Assembly: GCF_030811595.1 (NCBI RefSeq)
Contig: NZ_JAUSRB010000002.1
Coordinates: 186,001-250,000 of the forward strand
DNA: 64,000 bases
Source of the DNA: Streptosporangium brasiliense
Lineage (GTDB): Bacteria; Actinomycetota; Actinomycetes; Streptosporangiales; Streptosporangiaceae
Reading direction: 5' to 3'
The position numbers and the translations under genes are program-made. The notes below the pieces were generated by a model. It saw nothing but the letters and a program-made list of their open reading frames with translations, was not told the DNA's origin and ran no database searches. Shown here one piece after another: positions 50,821-59,534 of the stretch (its first letter is position 1; each line of letters begins with the position of its first letter).

Positions 50821-51962
50821 GCGTGCTCCCGTCCCGGCCGCTCCGCACCGGCCGCACGAGCCTCCGTCGGCCCCGCGCGGGGCGCCGGAGATCCCGGGCG
50901 CGCCGCCGGGGACCCTCCTGCCCGCGCCTCCGGCCCGCCCCGCCCGGTCTCGGGCTCCGGCATCCCCGGCCCGGCGTCCTCCGGCCCGCTCGGCCCGGCG
51001 TCCTCCGGCCCGGGGGACCGGGGCGGTCTGCGGGGACGGCGGCCCAGGAGCGCCAGTACGAGCCCGGCCACGAGGAAGAGGCCGGGCAGCAGGTCGCGGA
51101 CGGCGAGGACCCACCGGGTGAAGGCCCGCGCGTCGGCGGCCCTCCCCCTGACCTCCTCGGGGGGCATCGACAGGTCCGCCCGGAGGCTCACCCTGCGCTC
51201 GATGCCGTCGGGGGTGCGCAGGCCCTGGCGGTGGCTCTCCCGCACCTTGACCGTCATGCCGCTCTCCGGTTCGACCCAGATCGTGCGGGTCACCTGGGCG
51301 TAGCGGGAGACGCCGATGGCCCGCCACTCGGGCAGGCCCAGGACCTTGCCGGGGAACTGCCCGGGGATGTCCTCGATCTTGATCGGGCCCGCCGTGTAGG
51401 TGTAGCGGTAGGTCCGCAGGCCCTCGACCTGCTCCTGCTGCTCGTAGCGGAGCGGGACCGCCGTGCGCAGCACCGTGTCGTACATCGGGTAGGAGCGCGG
51501 CTCGGCGCGGAAGGGCAGCCGGAAGGCCAGGCCCGTCTGCCGGGCCCTGGGGTCCTCGTCGACGTACTCCCCGCAGCAGGCGACCGCCATGCCCGTCCTG
51601 CGGTCGAAGGCGGTCCTGCGCTCGTGATAGTCGATCCGGTCGCCGGAGGCGGTGGTGAGCGAGGCGAACTCCACCCACACCGCCGTGCCGGCGTCCCCTG
51701 CGCGGGTGTCCCCGCTCACCGTCCTGGTGGACACCAGCGGGACGCGGGCATGGGAGGTGAGGGTGGCGGTGTCGAAGTAGTCGGCGTCCTGGGCGACCAG
51801 GTGGTAGGTCGTGCTCTGCTCCAGCGGCAGCACCAGGACGCTGTCGTAGACGTAGAAGCGCAGCAGCGCCGCGAGGGTGACGAGGAAGGCGCCGGTGCCC
51901 ACGAGCACCGCCCGGGAGGCCGCGGAGCGGATGACCGGCCGGGAGGCCGCGGAGCGGGTCAC
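50817..51962 (-). CDS. DUF3068 (PorA-family) membrane protein, second copy
   Basis: This 381-residue protein has an N-terminal helix (AVLVGTGAFLVTLAALLRFY), an extracytoplasmic domain with a CC pair (MAVACCGEYVDEDP) like the first copy, a second helix (LLPGLFLVAGLVLALLG) and a charged, proline-rich cytoplasmic tail. GTG 51962 overlaps the AftD stop (GTGA). M. tuberculosis keeps a DUF3068 gene (Rv0227c) near aftD. The role is unproven. The tail is low complexity and specific to this copy. Confidence 0.86.
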   Translation of the reverse strand: MTRSAASRPVIRSAASRAVLVGTGAFLVTLAALLRFYVYDSVLVLPLEQSTTYHLVAQDADYFDTATLTSHARVPLVSTRTVSGDTRAGDAGTAVWVEFASLTTASGDRIDYHERRTAFDRRTGMAVACCGEYVDEDPRARQTGLAFRLPFRAEPRSYPMYDTVLRTAVPLRYEQQEQVEGLRTYRYTYTAGPIKIEDIPGQFPGKVLGLPEWRAIGVSRYAQVTRTIWVEPESGMTVKVRESHRQGLRTPDGIERRVSLRADLSMPPEEVRGRAADARAFTRWVLAVRDLLPGLFLVAGLVLALLGRRPRRPPRSPGPEDAGPSGPEDAGPGMPEPETGRGGPEARAGGSPAARPGSPAPRAGPTEARAAGAERPGREHA

Positions 51963-54900
51963 CGGCCCACCGCCACCGGCCCGGACCGGCCGGCCGGGGC
52001 GGGCCTGGCCGGAGGAGGCGCGGCCGGGACCCGCTCGGGGATCGAGGCCATCAGCCATGCGAGCGTCAGCAGGCAGAGCACCTGCGGCACGGCGCCGGTC
52101 AGCGGGCCGGCGAGCGCCGCGGACGCCCCGGCCCCGCCGTACACGGTGCCCGCGGCGAGCGCGAGACCGGCCAGACCGGGCGGGACGGCGAGCACCCAGG
52201 GCGTGGTGGCCGCGCCCGCGAGGCCGGGCAGCGAGGTGAGGCGGGCGTGCCTGGCCCGGGCCACGGCCCCCAGCCAGGCCCACAGCGCCAGCGCCCCGGT
52301 GACGATCGCGGCGCCCGCGGCGCCGCCGGTCCACAGGCCGACGAGCGGGGCGAGCGGCCAGATCCAGGCCGCGCGGACCGCGGCGGGCGCCGTCGCCGGC
52401 GGCGGGGCCGCCCCGGAGGGGCGGACGAGCGCCAGCGCCGCCACCAGGAGCACCAGGACCCAGCCGCCGAACAGTGCCGTGCGGTAGGTGGAGTCGGGCT
52501 CGTAGCGCATGGTCACCACGCCCTGCCCGGCGGGCAGCTCCCACGCCTGCCGCCAGCCGTCCAGCCTGGCCGGCGGCAGCCGCCTGCCGTCGAGGTAGGC
52601 CTGCCAGCCGGCGTTGTGGTTCTCGTTGACCACCAGGTAGGAGGGGACCGAGGTGGAGACCCGCACCCGGCGCTCCCCCTGCCCCCACGACTCCGCGACG
52701 ACGGGCGCCGCCGAGACGGCGCGGGGGGCCGCCTGGGCGGCGGCGGACCGGACGACGACCGACTCGATCCTGAAGGCGTCGGTGGCGGCGGCGGTGACGC
52801 GCGCCGTGCCCGTGCCCAGCTCGACCGGCTCGCAGGCGCGGTAGCCGAGCGGGCGGCCGTTGACCGCGTCGTCCAGCGTGCCCGCCACGATCTCGGTGGG
52901 CACGGCGTTGCCGTTCACGGCGAGCGTCGGGCCGTAGCCGCAGGGCAGTCGCAGCGGGAACGGCGCGAGCGAGCCGACCGGCTTCACCCCGGGGATGGTG
53001 ACCTCCGCCACCTCGATCGCCCGGGACGCGGGGGCGGTGAAGCCGATCTCCAGGCGGTCGGTGCGGATCGGCGAGAAGGCGACCCGCCCGTCGGCGCCGA
53101 TCCAGCCCTGCACCGTACGGCCGCCGCCGCTCACGCTCACCTTGACCGGTGGCTGCCCCAGGAACGAGTCGGGGAACAGGACCATGATCTGCGAGATCGT
53201 GATCTTCTTCCGGAGCTTGACGGTCAGGGTCGGGTGGCGGTCGAGGGGCTGGGCGTACCAGAGCGTGGTCAGGTCCCCGTCCATGGCCGCGCGGCCGAGC
53301 ACCGCCGGGTGGTCGGTCACCGTGGAGGAGGCGATCACCTGGGGGAAGACACCGGGGACAGTGGTCAGCAGCCGGGCGGAGAGGGGGTCGGTCAGCACGG
53401 CCCTGCCGGTGACGGCCCGCTCCCCGTCGTCACGGACGGCGAAGGTCCGGTCGAAGCCGTGGCCGTCCTCGCCGGTGATCTCCAGGGAGGGCGAGCAGGT
53501 CCAGCTCGCCGATCCGCGCATGCAGGCGGTCGCCGCGCCCTGGCGGGTCAGCAGCACCGTGCCGGGGTCCTCCGCGCCGTCGGCGGGGACGGCGATGCTG
53601 CGCGTGGCCCGCACGCCGGGGATCGCGACCTCGGTGATGCCGACGCGGGTGCCGACCCGGATCCTGGGCTCGGAGGCGAGCTTGGTCACCCGGATCCGCA
53701 GCCAGGAGGTCCGGCCGGCCGGCGGGTGCAGGAGCTGCGGGTCGGCGGTCTCCTGGACCGGCAGCAGGCGCGTACCGCCCTCGGTCTCCAGGGCGACCTC
53801 CGCCACGGGCGGCCCCAGCGTGCCCTTCTCGAACGCGACGGTGATCCGGGGCACGTCGACGCGCTCGACGAAGCGCGCCTCCAGCCACTCCCCGACCGCG
53901 CCGTTCCAGCCGTCGGAGCGCCACCCGGTGCGCGGGTCGCCGTCGAGCGCCGCGTACGGCTGGCGTCCCGGATCGCGCCCGCCGGCGGCCCCGATCCCCG
54001 ATTCGGCGGAGGAGGCGCGCACGTCCTCGATGCCGGAGTAGCGGGCGGTGGCGGTGGCGGCGGTCCAGGCGGGGTCGGTGAGGTCGCTCTGCCGGCCGCG
54101 CTCCAGCGGCTGCTCCTCGGTGAGCGTGGCGGTGGCGATGCGGCGCAGATCGCCGAAGACGATCTCGCGCCGGCGCAGCGTGTCGGTCACCACCCTCCGG
54201 CCCGGAGGCGTCGTGGCCGTCCCGGGCTCGTCGCCGATCATCATGGGCCGGTCGTCGTCGAGCAGCCCCTCCTCGGCCAGGGCGAGCGCCGCCTCGGGGG
54301 CCCCGGCGACCCGGAGCGTCCCGTCGCGCGGGACGGTGGCGACCGGCGGCGCGGGGTCGGGGACCGCGTAGACCTCCAGCGCGGGATAGGGCTGCTCGAC
54401 CCAGCCCGCGGCCGTCGGGCTGGACCTGGCCCCGACCTCCGGCCCGAAGGCGGCGACCCGGCGCAGGCCGGCGGAGTCCGTGAGGATCTGGTGGACCCGC
54501 GCGGGCCAGGCCGTGCCGAGGCTCTGACGGGCGAGGTCGTTGCGGACCAGCAGGTGGGTGACGCCGATCCGGCGCAGCGCCGAGGTGAGCCCCGGTGAGC
54601 CCCGGCCCGTGGCGAAGCGCTCGTCCACCGCCTGGACGAGCCGGGCCAGCCCCGGCGAGCCCCAGGGGACGTTGGTGTGGGTGGCCCAGCGCACGGTCAG
54701 CAGCGACTGCATGGGCTCGTCCATCGGACGGCCCCACAGATACTCGCCCCGGCGCGAGCCGGGGACGGCCAGGACCATGCCGTCGCCGGTGTTGTGGTTC
54801 AGCCAGGTCGCGGCGTCCCTCCAGTAGGAGGGGATCTCGGCGAACGCCCCCGTGGGGGTGATCCCGGCGGCGACGGGCAGCGTGGTGAGGGCGACGAGCC

Positions 54901-56116
54901 CGGCGGTGGCGGCGAGGACGGCTCTGCGCAGCCGCGCGGGAGCGGTCAGGGGCAGCGCCGCCAGGCCGAGGGCGAGCGGGAGCCGGATGAGGGCGTCGAA
55001 TTTGTGCAGGTTTCGGAAGGGCGCGAGGGGGCCGTCCAGCAGCGCCCGCACCTGGCCGGTCCACGGGTGGGCGAGCGCGTCGGCGTGTCCGGCGGAGACG
55101 ATGACGACCCCGACCAGCAGGCTGATCGCGAGGAAGGCCCGCTCCGGGGTCGCGCGGGCGGCGATCCCGGCGAGGCCGCACCCGGCGGCGAGCGCGGTCA
55201 GCGCGATCAGCACGGGCCCGGTCGCCTGCGCGAAGGCCGCCGGCAGCCACGCCTCCCCGTCCACCGGCAGGAACGCGATCCAGCTCGACGTGCCCCGCAG
55301 GACGTTGATCAGCGAGGTGACGCTGGTGGTGGCGCCGGCGGTCTCGATGAACGGCAGGAAGGAGAAGATGTAGCGGCCCATCACCAGCAGCGGCGCCAGC
55401 CACCACATCGACACCGCGCCCACGCAGCCCAGCCACCACAGCAGCAGGCGCCGCCGGCGGCGCCCGCCGCGCCGGGTCAGCAGGTACAGCAGCGGCACGA
55501 CGAGCACCGCCAGCTCGGCCACCGCGTTGACCCCGCCGGCGAACAGGAACGCCAGGGCCGACAGGGCCGCCGCCCGGCGCGGGCTCGCCTGTGGCCGGGT
55601 GCCGTGCACGAGCGGCAGCAGGATCCAGGGCAGCACGGCGCTCGGCTGGAACTCCGAGGAGTTGACCCCGATCAGCGCGATGGCGTGCGGGGCCAGGGCG
55701 TAGGCGAGGCCGGCCAGGACGCGGGTGGCGGGGGTGCCGGCGCCCATCGCGCGGGCGACCCGCTCGACGCCGGCGAACGCCGTGCACAGCACCAGCGTCA
55801 TCCACAGGCGCTGGATGTTCCACGGGGGCATGTCCAGCGCCTGGAAGAGCGCGTAGAACGGCCCCATCGGGAAGAGGTATCCGTGGGCCTGGTTCTGCAG
55901 GTGACCGAAGAACGCGCCGTCCCACAGGTGGACCGCCCGGGCGAGGAAGCCGAGGGGGTTGAGCGCCATGTCGAGCTTGGTCTCGGAGATCACCTGACCG
56001 GGCGAGGTGTTGAAGGCGATGGCTCCGAGCAGGAGGCAGCCCGCCAGCATGTGCAGCCGGTGCCGCAGCCGGGCAGGCCCGGCGTCCACGCTGTCAGGGG
56101 TCAATGCGGCACTCAA
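51959..56116 (-). CDS. aftD: Alpha-(1,3)-arabinofuranosyltransferase AftD
   Basis: This 1,385-residue membrane glycosyltransferase has an N-terminal GT-C module with about eleven helices and an acidic loop ISETKLDMALNPLGFLARAV just after the first helix. At least two carbohydrate-binding discoidin-like units follow (PYAALDGDPRTGWRSDGWNG; PAVLGRAAMDGDLTTLWYAQ), then C-terminal helices. AftD adds alpha-(1,3) arabinofuranose branches from DPA to envelope arabinan. The start is a TTG at 56116 overlapping the upstream stop (TTGA). The length fits mycobacterial AftD. Confidence 0.93.
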   Translation of the reverse strand: MSAALTPDSVDAGPARLRHRLHMLAGCLLLGAIAFNTSPGQVISETKLDMALNPLGFLARAVHLWDGAFFGHLQNQAHGYLFPMGPFYALFQALDMPPWNIQRLWMTLVLCTAFAGVERVARAMGAGTPATRVLAGLAYALAPHAIALIGVNSSEFQPSAVLPWILLPLVHGTRPQASPRRAAALSALAFLFAGGVNAVAELAVLVVPLLYLLTRRGGRRRRRLLLWWLGCVGAVSMWWLAPLLVMGRYIFSFLPFIETAGATTSVTSLINVLRGTSSWIAFLPVDGEAWLPAAFAQATGPVLIALTALAAGCGLAGIAARATPERAFLAISLLVGVVIVSAGHADALAHPWTGQVRALLDGPLAPFRNLHKFDALIRLPLALGLAALPLTAPARLRRAVLAATAGLVALTTLPVAAGITPTGAFAEIPSYWRDAATWLNHNTGDGMVLAVPGSRRGEYLWGRPMDEPMQSLLTVRWATHTNVPWGSPGLARLVQAVDERFATGRGSPGLTSALRRIGVTHLLVRNDLARQSLGTAWPARVHQILTDSAGLRRVAAFGPEVGARSSPTAAGWVEQPYPALEVYAVPDPAPPVATVPRDGTLRVAGAPEAALALAEEGLLDDDRPMMIGDEPGTATTPPGRRVVTDTLRRREIVFGDLRRIATATLTEEQPLERGRQSDLTDPAWTAATATARYSGIEDVRASSAESGIGAAGGRDPGRQPYAALDGDPRTGWRSDGWNGAVGEWLEARFVERVDVPRITVAFEKGTLGPPVAEVALETEGGTRLLPVQETADPQLLHPPAGRTSWLRIRVTKLASEPRIRVGTRVGITEVAIPGVRATRSIAVPADGAEDPGTVLLTRQGAATACMRGSASWTCSPSLEITGEDGHGFDRTFAVRDDGERAVTGRAVLTDPLSARLLTTVPGVFPQVIASSTVTDHPAVLGRAAMDGDLTTLWYAQPLDRHPTLTVKLRKKITISQIMVLFPDSFLGQPPVKVSVSGGGRTVQGWIGADGRVAFSPIRTDRLEIGFTAPASRAIEVAEVTIPGVKPVGSLAPFPLRLPCGYGPTLAVNGNAVPTEIVAGTLDDAVNGRPLGYRACEPVELGTGTARVTAAATDAFRIESVVVRSAAAQAAPRAVSAAPVVAESWGQGERRVRVSTSVPSYLVVNENHNAGWQAYLDGRRLPPARLDGWRQAWELPAGQGVVTMRYEPDSTYRTALFGGWVLVLLVAALALVRPSGAAPPPATAPAAVRAAWIWPLAPLVGLWTGGAAGAAIVTGALALWAWLGAVARARHARLTSLPGLAGAATTPWVLAVPPGLAGLALAAGTVYGGAGASAALAGPLTGAVPQVLCLLTLAWLMASIPERVPAAPPPARPAPAGRSGPVAVGR

Positions 56117-57423
56117 GTGGGGTCGGTCTCACCTACGGCGAGACGGAGATCGGCGGTCCGGGCCGGCGAGCCCGCGGACCGGTCCCGGTGACCGGCCGTG
56201 GGGAGTTCTGTGGCGATGAGCCTGGTTATCGTAGCGCCGGTTCTCCCCCAGGTGAACTCCCCCGCCCAGGCCCTGCACGCCCGCTGGATCTCCGCGCGCC
56301 GCACCGGGTCGGCCAGCTCCCCGATCGCCCGGTCGACCACGTCGGCGAGCCCCTCGCCGTCGCGGACCAGCCAGCCGGTCACCCCGTCTTTGACGGAGTC
56401 ACGCAGCCCGGCGACGTCGTAGGCGACCGTGGGCACCCCGGAGGCGGCGGCCTCGATCACGGTCAGGCCCCAGCCCTCGAACTCCGAGGCGGTCACGTTC
56501 AGCAGGGCCGAGCCGAGCACGGCGTTCTTGTCCGGCTCGCTGAGGAAACCGTGCAGGTGCACCCGGCCGGAGACCTCCAGCTCGGCCGCCCGCGCGGCGA
56601 GGGCCCCGGACTCCGGGCCGCGTCCCACGACGTGCACGTGCAGGCCGGGACGGCGCCCGCCCAGCTCGGCCGCCAGAGAGACGACGCGCTCGACCCGTTT
56701 GTGCCCGACCAGCCTGCCCAGGTAGATCAGGGCGGGGTCGCCGGGCAGGGCGTGCCGCGCGGCCGGGCGGGCCGCGGGGGCGCCGTTGGGCACGACCTGG
56801 ATCGGGGCGAGCCAGCGCAGCCGCGTGCGGAGGTCCTCCCGGGACGACTCCGAGACCGTGATCGTCGTGCGGCGGCGGTAGAGCAGCCGCGCCACCGGCC
56901 CCTCGACGAAGCAGCCGATCCTGGCCAGCCACGGTGGGAGGAAGGCGTGGAACTGCCGGTCGTGCACGTGGTGGACCAGGCAGATCACCACGGTACGGCG
57001 GCGCACCACCAGCGGGGAGAAGAAGGGGACGCCGTTCATCGAGTCGATGACCACGTCGAAGCGGCGGCGGCGCAGCAGGAGCCAGAGCGGCACGAGGAGG
57101 TAGACGAGGTAGCGGTTGCCCATCCTGCGCAGCTCGACGCCGTCGCGCCGCTCGGACCTGGCCTGGCCCGGCTCGCGGGCGGTCGCGAAGTGGACCGAGG
57201 CCCCCTGGGCGATCAGGTGGCGGCTGACCTGCCAGGCGTACTCCTCGGCGCCGCCCGCCACCGACTGCTGGGGTTCGCGGAAGTTCAGCACCGCCACCCG
57301 GACCCCGCGTAACGGAGCCTCGGGGGCCGGTACGGCCCGCACGCTCGGGCGGGACCACCGCGGGGCCGGCGGGCGCGGTCCGGCGCTCGGGGTCCCGCCG
57401 GAAAAGGCCACGGTGTCGGCCAC
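56113..57423 (-). CDS. Glycosyltransferase family 4 (GT-B fold)
   Basis: This protein of about 436 residues has an N-terminal Rossmann half with VAVLNFREPQQSVAGGAEEY and ICLVHHVHDRQFHAFLPP, and the donor half with IYLGRLVGHKRVERVVSLAA and LNVTASEFEGWGLTVIEAAA (the E-x7-E donor motif). It is a soluble or membrane-associated retaining GT4, like Rv0225 near aftD. GTG 57423 behind GGAGACACC was chosen over 57483. It leads the aftD operon. The sugar is unknown; mannose or arabinose-linked glycans are plausible. Confidence 0.9.
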   Translation of the reverse strand: MADTVAFSGGTPSAGPRPPAPRWSRPSVRAVPAPEAPLRGVRVAVLNFREPQQSVAGGAEEYAWQVSRHLIAQGASVHFATAREPGQARSERRDGVELRRMGNRYLVYLLVPLWLLLRRRRFDVVIDSMNGVPFFSPLVVRRRTVVICLVHHVHDRQFHAFLPPWLARIGCFVEGPVARLLYRRRTTITVSESSREDLRTRLRWLAPIQVVPNGAPAARPAARHALPGDPALIYLGRLVGHKRVERVVSLAAELGGRRPGLHVHVVGRGPESGALAARAAELEVSGRVHLHGFLSEPDKNAVLGSALLNVTASEFEGWGLTVIEAAASGVPTVAYDVAGLRDSVKDGVTGWLVRDGEGLADVVDRAIGELADPVRRAEIQRACRAWAGEFTWGRTGATITRLIATELPTAGHRDRSAGSPARTADLRLAVGETDPT

Positions 57424-57555
57424 GGTGTCTCCTCGTCCTCTACGGCGACGGCGCGCCCGACTCAGGGCATGGCTGAGCCACACCCCGTTCCTGATGACTG
57501 GTGCTCAGCCCGGCGGGCTGGAGAAACGGCGTCCGGGGCCCTCAGGGCCGGCGGA

Positions 57556-57687
57556 TCACCTGTCGCCGTAGTTGTACAGCGGCCGGTTGGGCGGCTCCGG
57601 CGTGGGCGAGGCCACGTTGACCACTGCCACGGAGGCACCGACCGCAAGGACGGCCCCAACGGCCAGGGCTGCGATCACTCGTATCAC
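57556..57687 (-). CDS. DUF2613-like small secreted/membrane protein (43 aa)
   Basis: This 43-residue protein, MIRVIAALAVGAVLAVGASV..., then VVNVASPTPEPPNRPLYNYG to a TGA. One hydrophobic segment is followed by a short PxPEPPN-LYNYGDR tail, matching the DUF2613 family (Rv0236A), whose gene lies next to aftD in mycobacteria. GTG 57687 follows GGAGGGAGAG. It is too small for standard cut-offs and easy to miss. The function is unknown; the conserved neighbourhood suggests an accessory of the AftD complex. Confidence 0.8.
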   Translation of the reverse strand: MIRVIAALAVGAVLAVGASVAVVNVASPTPEPPNRPLYNYGDR

Positions 57688-57726
57688 TGAGCTCTCCCTC
57701 CAAAGTCCTGACAGTGTGCCGAGAGT

Positions 57727-57739
57727 AGAACGTGATTCA
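57727..57739. promoter_or_regulatory. Candidate operator AGAACGTGATTCA
   Basis: GAA-N5-TTC element 40 bases upstream of the DUF2613-like gene. The same 13-mer occurs in reverse at 29037-29049 before an acyl-CoA synthetase, and a close relative occurs before the FadE gene. Confidence 0.4.
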
Positions 57740-57819
57740 TCTCATAGGCCATAGCCTTAGTGAAACCGTGACAAAGAAAGTTACCGCCGGGTACTTCCAG
57801 GAGCTGCGGATACACGAGC

Positions 57820-59478
57820 TCAAGAGGGCGGGTCAAGGCGCAGCAGGCGGAGTTCGCGGCCCTGGAAGACGGTCACGGCGCCTTGGAACGTGTTATCGCT
57901 GGGCTCCGCCAGCACGTAGCGGACCCCGAGGGCCGCCAGCGCCGCCGCCCGCTCGCCCGGTCCGGTGCGCAGCGCCGTCTCCGCGGCGGTGACGGCCGGG
58001 TCCTCCGCCGCGACCCGCAGCCGGCCGCCGCCGGGCAGCCCCACCAGCAGCGCGTCGTTCCAGAGCACCCGGCGCCGGAACATCTTGGTGGCGGGGTCGA
58101 GGACCACCCGGTGGCCGTTCCACGCGAACGCCCGGTGCGCCCCCCACGGCAGCGACAGCAGTGCCCCCGGCGCCGGATCGGCGTTCACGATCGCCTGGAC
58201 CCGGCGCCACTCGTCCGGGTAGTCGACCGCCGCCAGCCTGCCGAACGCGCCCAGCGCGAACGTCGGCAGGACCAGCACCGGGACGGCCACCGCGACCGCC
58301 GCGACGGCGCGGGAGCCCCACCGCGCGACGGCGCCGGCCAGGCCTACCGCCTGGAGCAGGACGAACGGGGCCAGGTAGAGCTGCCCGTCGCGCAACGGCC
58401 CGAACCCGGGCCACCAGGCGATCAGGCCCTTCAGCGGACCCGGCGCGCAGGCCCCCGCCAGCGCCACCGCCAGCCCGGCCGCCGCCGCCACCGCCAGCCC
58501 GGCCCGGTACGGCGGCGCCTGCCCGCGCCCGCCCCGGTACGGCGGCCCCTCAGCTCCGGCCCCGTCCGGCGGCGCCGCCGCCCCGCCCCGGCCCGGCCGC
58601 CCCTCTGCCACCCCGGCCCGGTACAGCGACGGCTGCGGGACGCGCAGCCGGGCGAACCCCCAGAGCGCGACCGCGGCCAGCGCCAGCCGTACGAGCGCCG
58701 ACCACCAGGACCCCTGCCCCGGCACGGCGGCGTTGGCGTTCCAGATCCCGCCGAGCGTCAGCAGGCTCCCGGCCGTCCCGAGCGGTCCGTCGGCCCGGGC
58801 CGCGAACGCCTGGACCCCGGCGGGGTCGGTGACGGCCCGGCTGAGCAGGGCGGGCACCAGCCAGGGCAGGCTCAGGCATCCCAGCATCAGCGCGGCCTCC
58901 GCCACCCGCCGCGCCCTCGCCGGGAGAGCGGGGGCCGGCGCGGCCGCCGCCGTCGCGAGCACGGCCAGCGCGGAGACCAGCATCGCCTGGAACCCGCCCA
59001 CCGCGGCCGGGAGGAGCGCGGCGGCCAGGCGGAGCCGCCCGCCGAGCGTGACCGCGCGCACCGCCCAGGGCAGCCCGGCCACCCCCAGCAGCAGCGCCCA
59101 CTGGCCGAGCAGGAGCCGCTGGGCGAGGTAGGCGTTCCAGGCGTAGAAGGCCGCGGCCGCCAGGCGGGGGCCGAGGCGCCGCGAGGGCACCAGGGCCGCC
59201 GCGCCCGAGGCGGCCAGCACGAAGATCCCGATCAGGATCGCCTTCTGGACCGCCTGCGCGGGCACGACGTGCGAGAGCAGGGCGACCACCAGGTCGCTGG
59301 GCACGGCCCGGGGGAAGGCCGCCCCCGGCGGGACCAGCGGCGGATCGGGCACGAACACCATGTCGTACCTGAGCACGTATCCGGGCCCCAGCGCGGGTCC
59401 GAGGGCGAGCAGCCCGAGCAGCAGCCCGAGCAGGGCGGGCGCGGACCGGTTCACCGTCTCGACCCACCCGCTGCGCAT
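57820..59478 (-). CDS. Polytopic membrane protein of the arabinan cluster
   Basis: This 552-residue protein has about twelve hydrophobic segments (ALLGLLLGLLALGPALGPGY; GIFVLAASGAAALVPSRRLG; LAVAAAAGLAVALAGACAPG), an extracytoplasmic loop after helix 1 (YVLRYDMVFVPDPPLVPPGA) and a soluble C-terminal tail. The size and position resemble Rv0226c, an uncharacterised membrane protein near aftD; a GT-C-like role is possible (acidic loop with D residues after the first helix) but not demonstrated. ATG 59478. A Pro/Gly-rich insertion lies near residues 290-325. Confidence 0.75.
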   Translation of the reverse strand: MRSGWVETVNRSAPALLGLLLGLLALGPALGPGYVLRYDMVFVPDPPLVPPGAAFPRAVPSDLVVALLSHVVPAQAVQKAILIGIFVLAASGAAALVPSRRLGPRLAAAAFYAWNAYLAQRLLLGQWALLLGVAGLPWAVRAVTLGGRLRLAAALLPAAVGGFQAMLVSALAVLATAAAAPAPALPARARRVAEAALMLGCLSLPWLVPALLSRAVTDPAGVQAFAARADGPLGTAGSLLTLGGIWNANAAVPGQGSWWSALVRLALAAVALWGFARLRVPQPSLYRAGVAEGRPGRGGAAAPPDGAGAEGPPYRGGRGQAPPYRAGLAVAAAAGLAVALAGACAPGPLKGLIAWWPGFGPLRDGQLYLAPFVLLQAVGLAGAVARWGSRAVAAVAVAVPVLVLPTFALGAFGRLAAVDYPDEWRRVQAIVNADPAPGALLSLPWGAHRAFAWNGHRVVLDPATKMFRRRVLWNDALLVGLPGGGRLRVAAEDPAVTAAETALRTGPGERAAALAALGVRYVLAEPSDNTFQGAVTVFQGRELRLLRLDPPS

Positions 59479-59534
59479 AGTGACCGACTTTAGGCGGTGC
59501 CTAGGGATATGTCCGCAGGCACCGCCTCAGCCGG

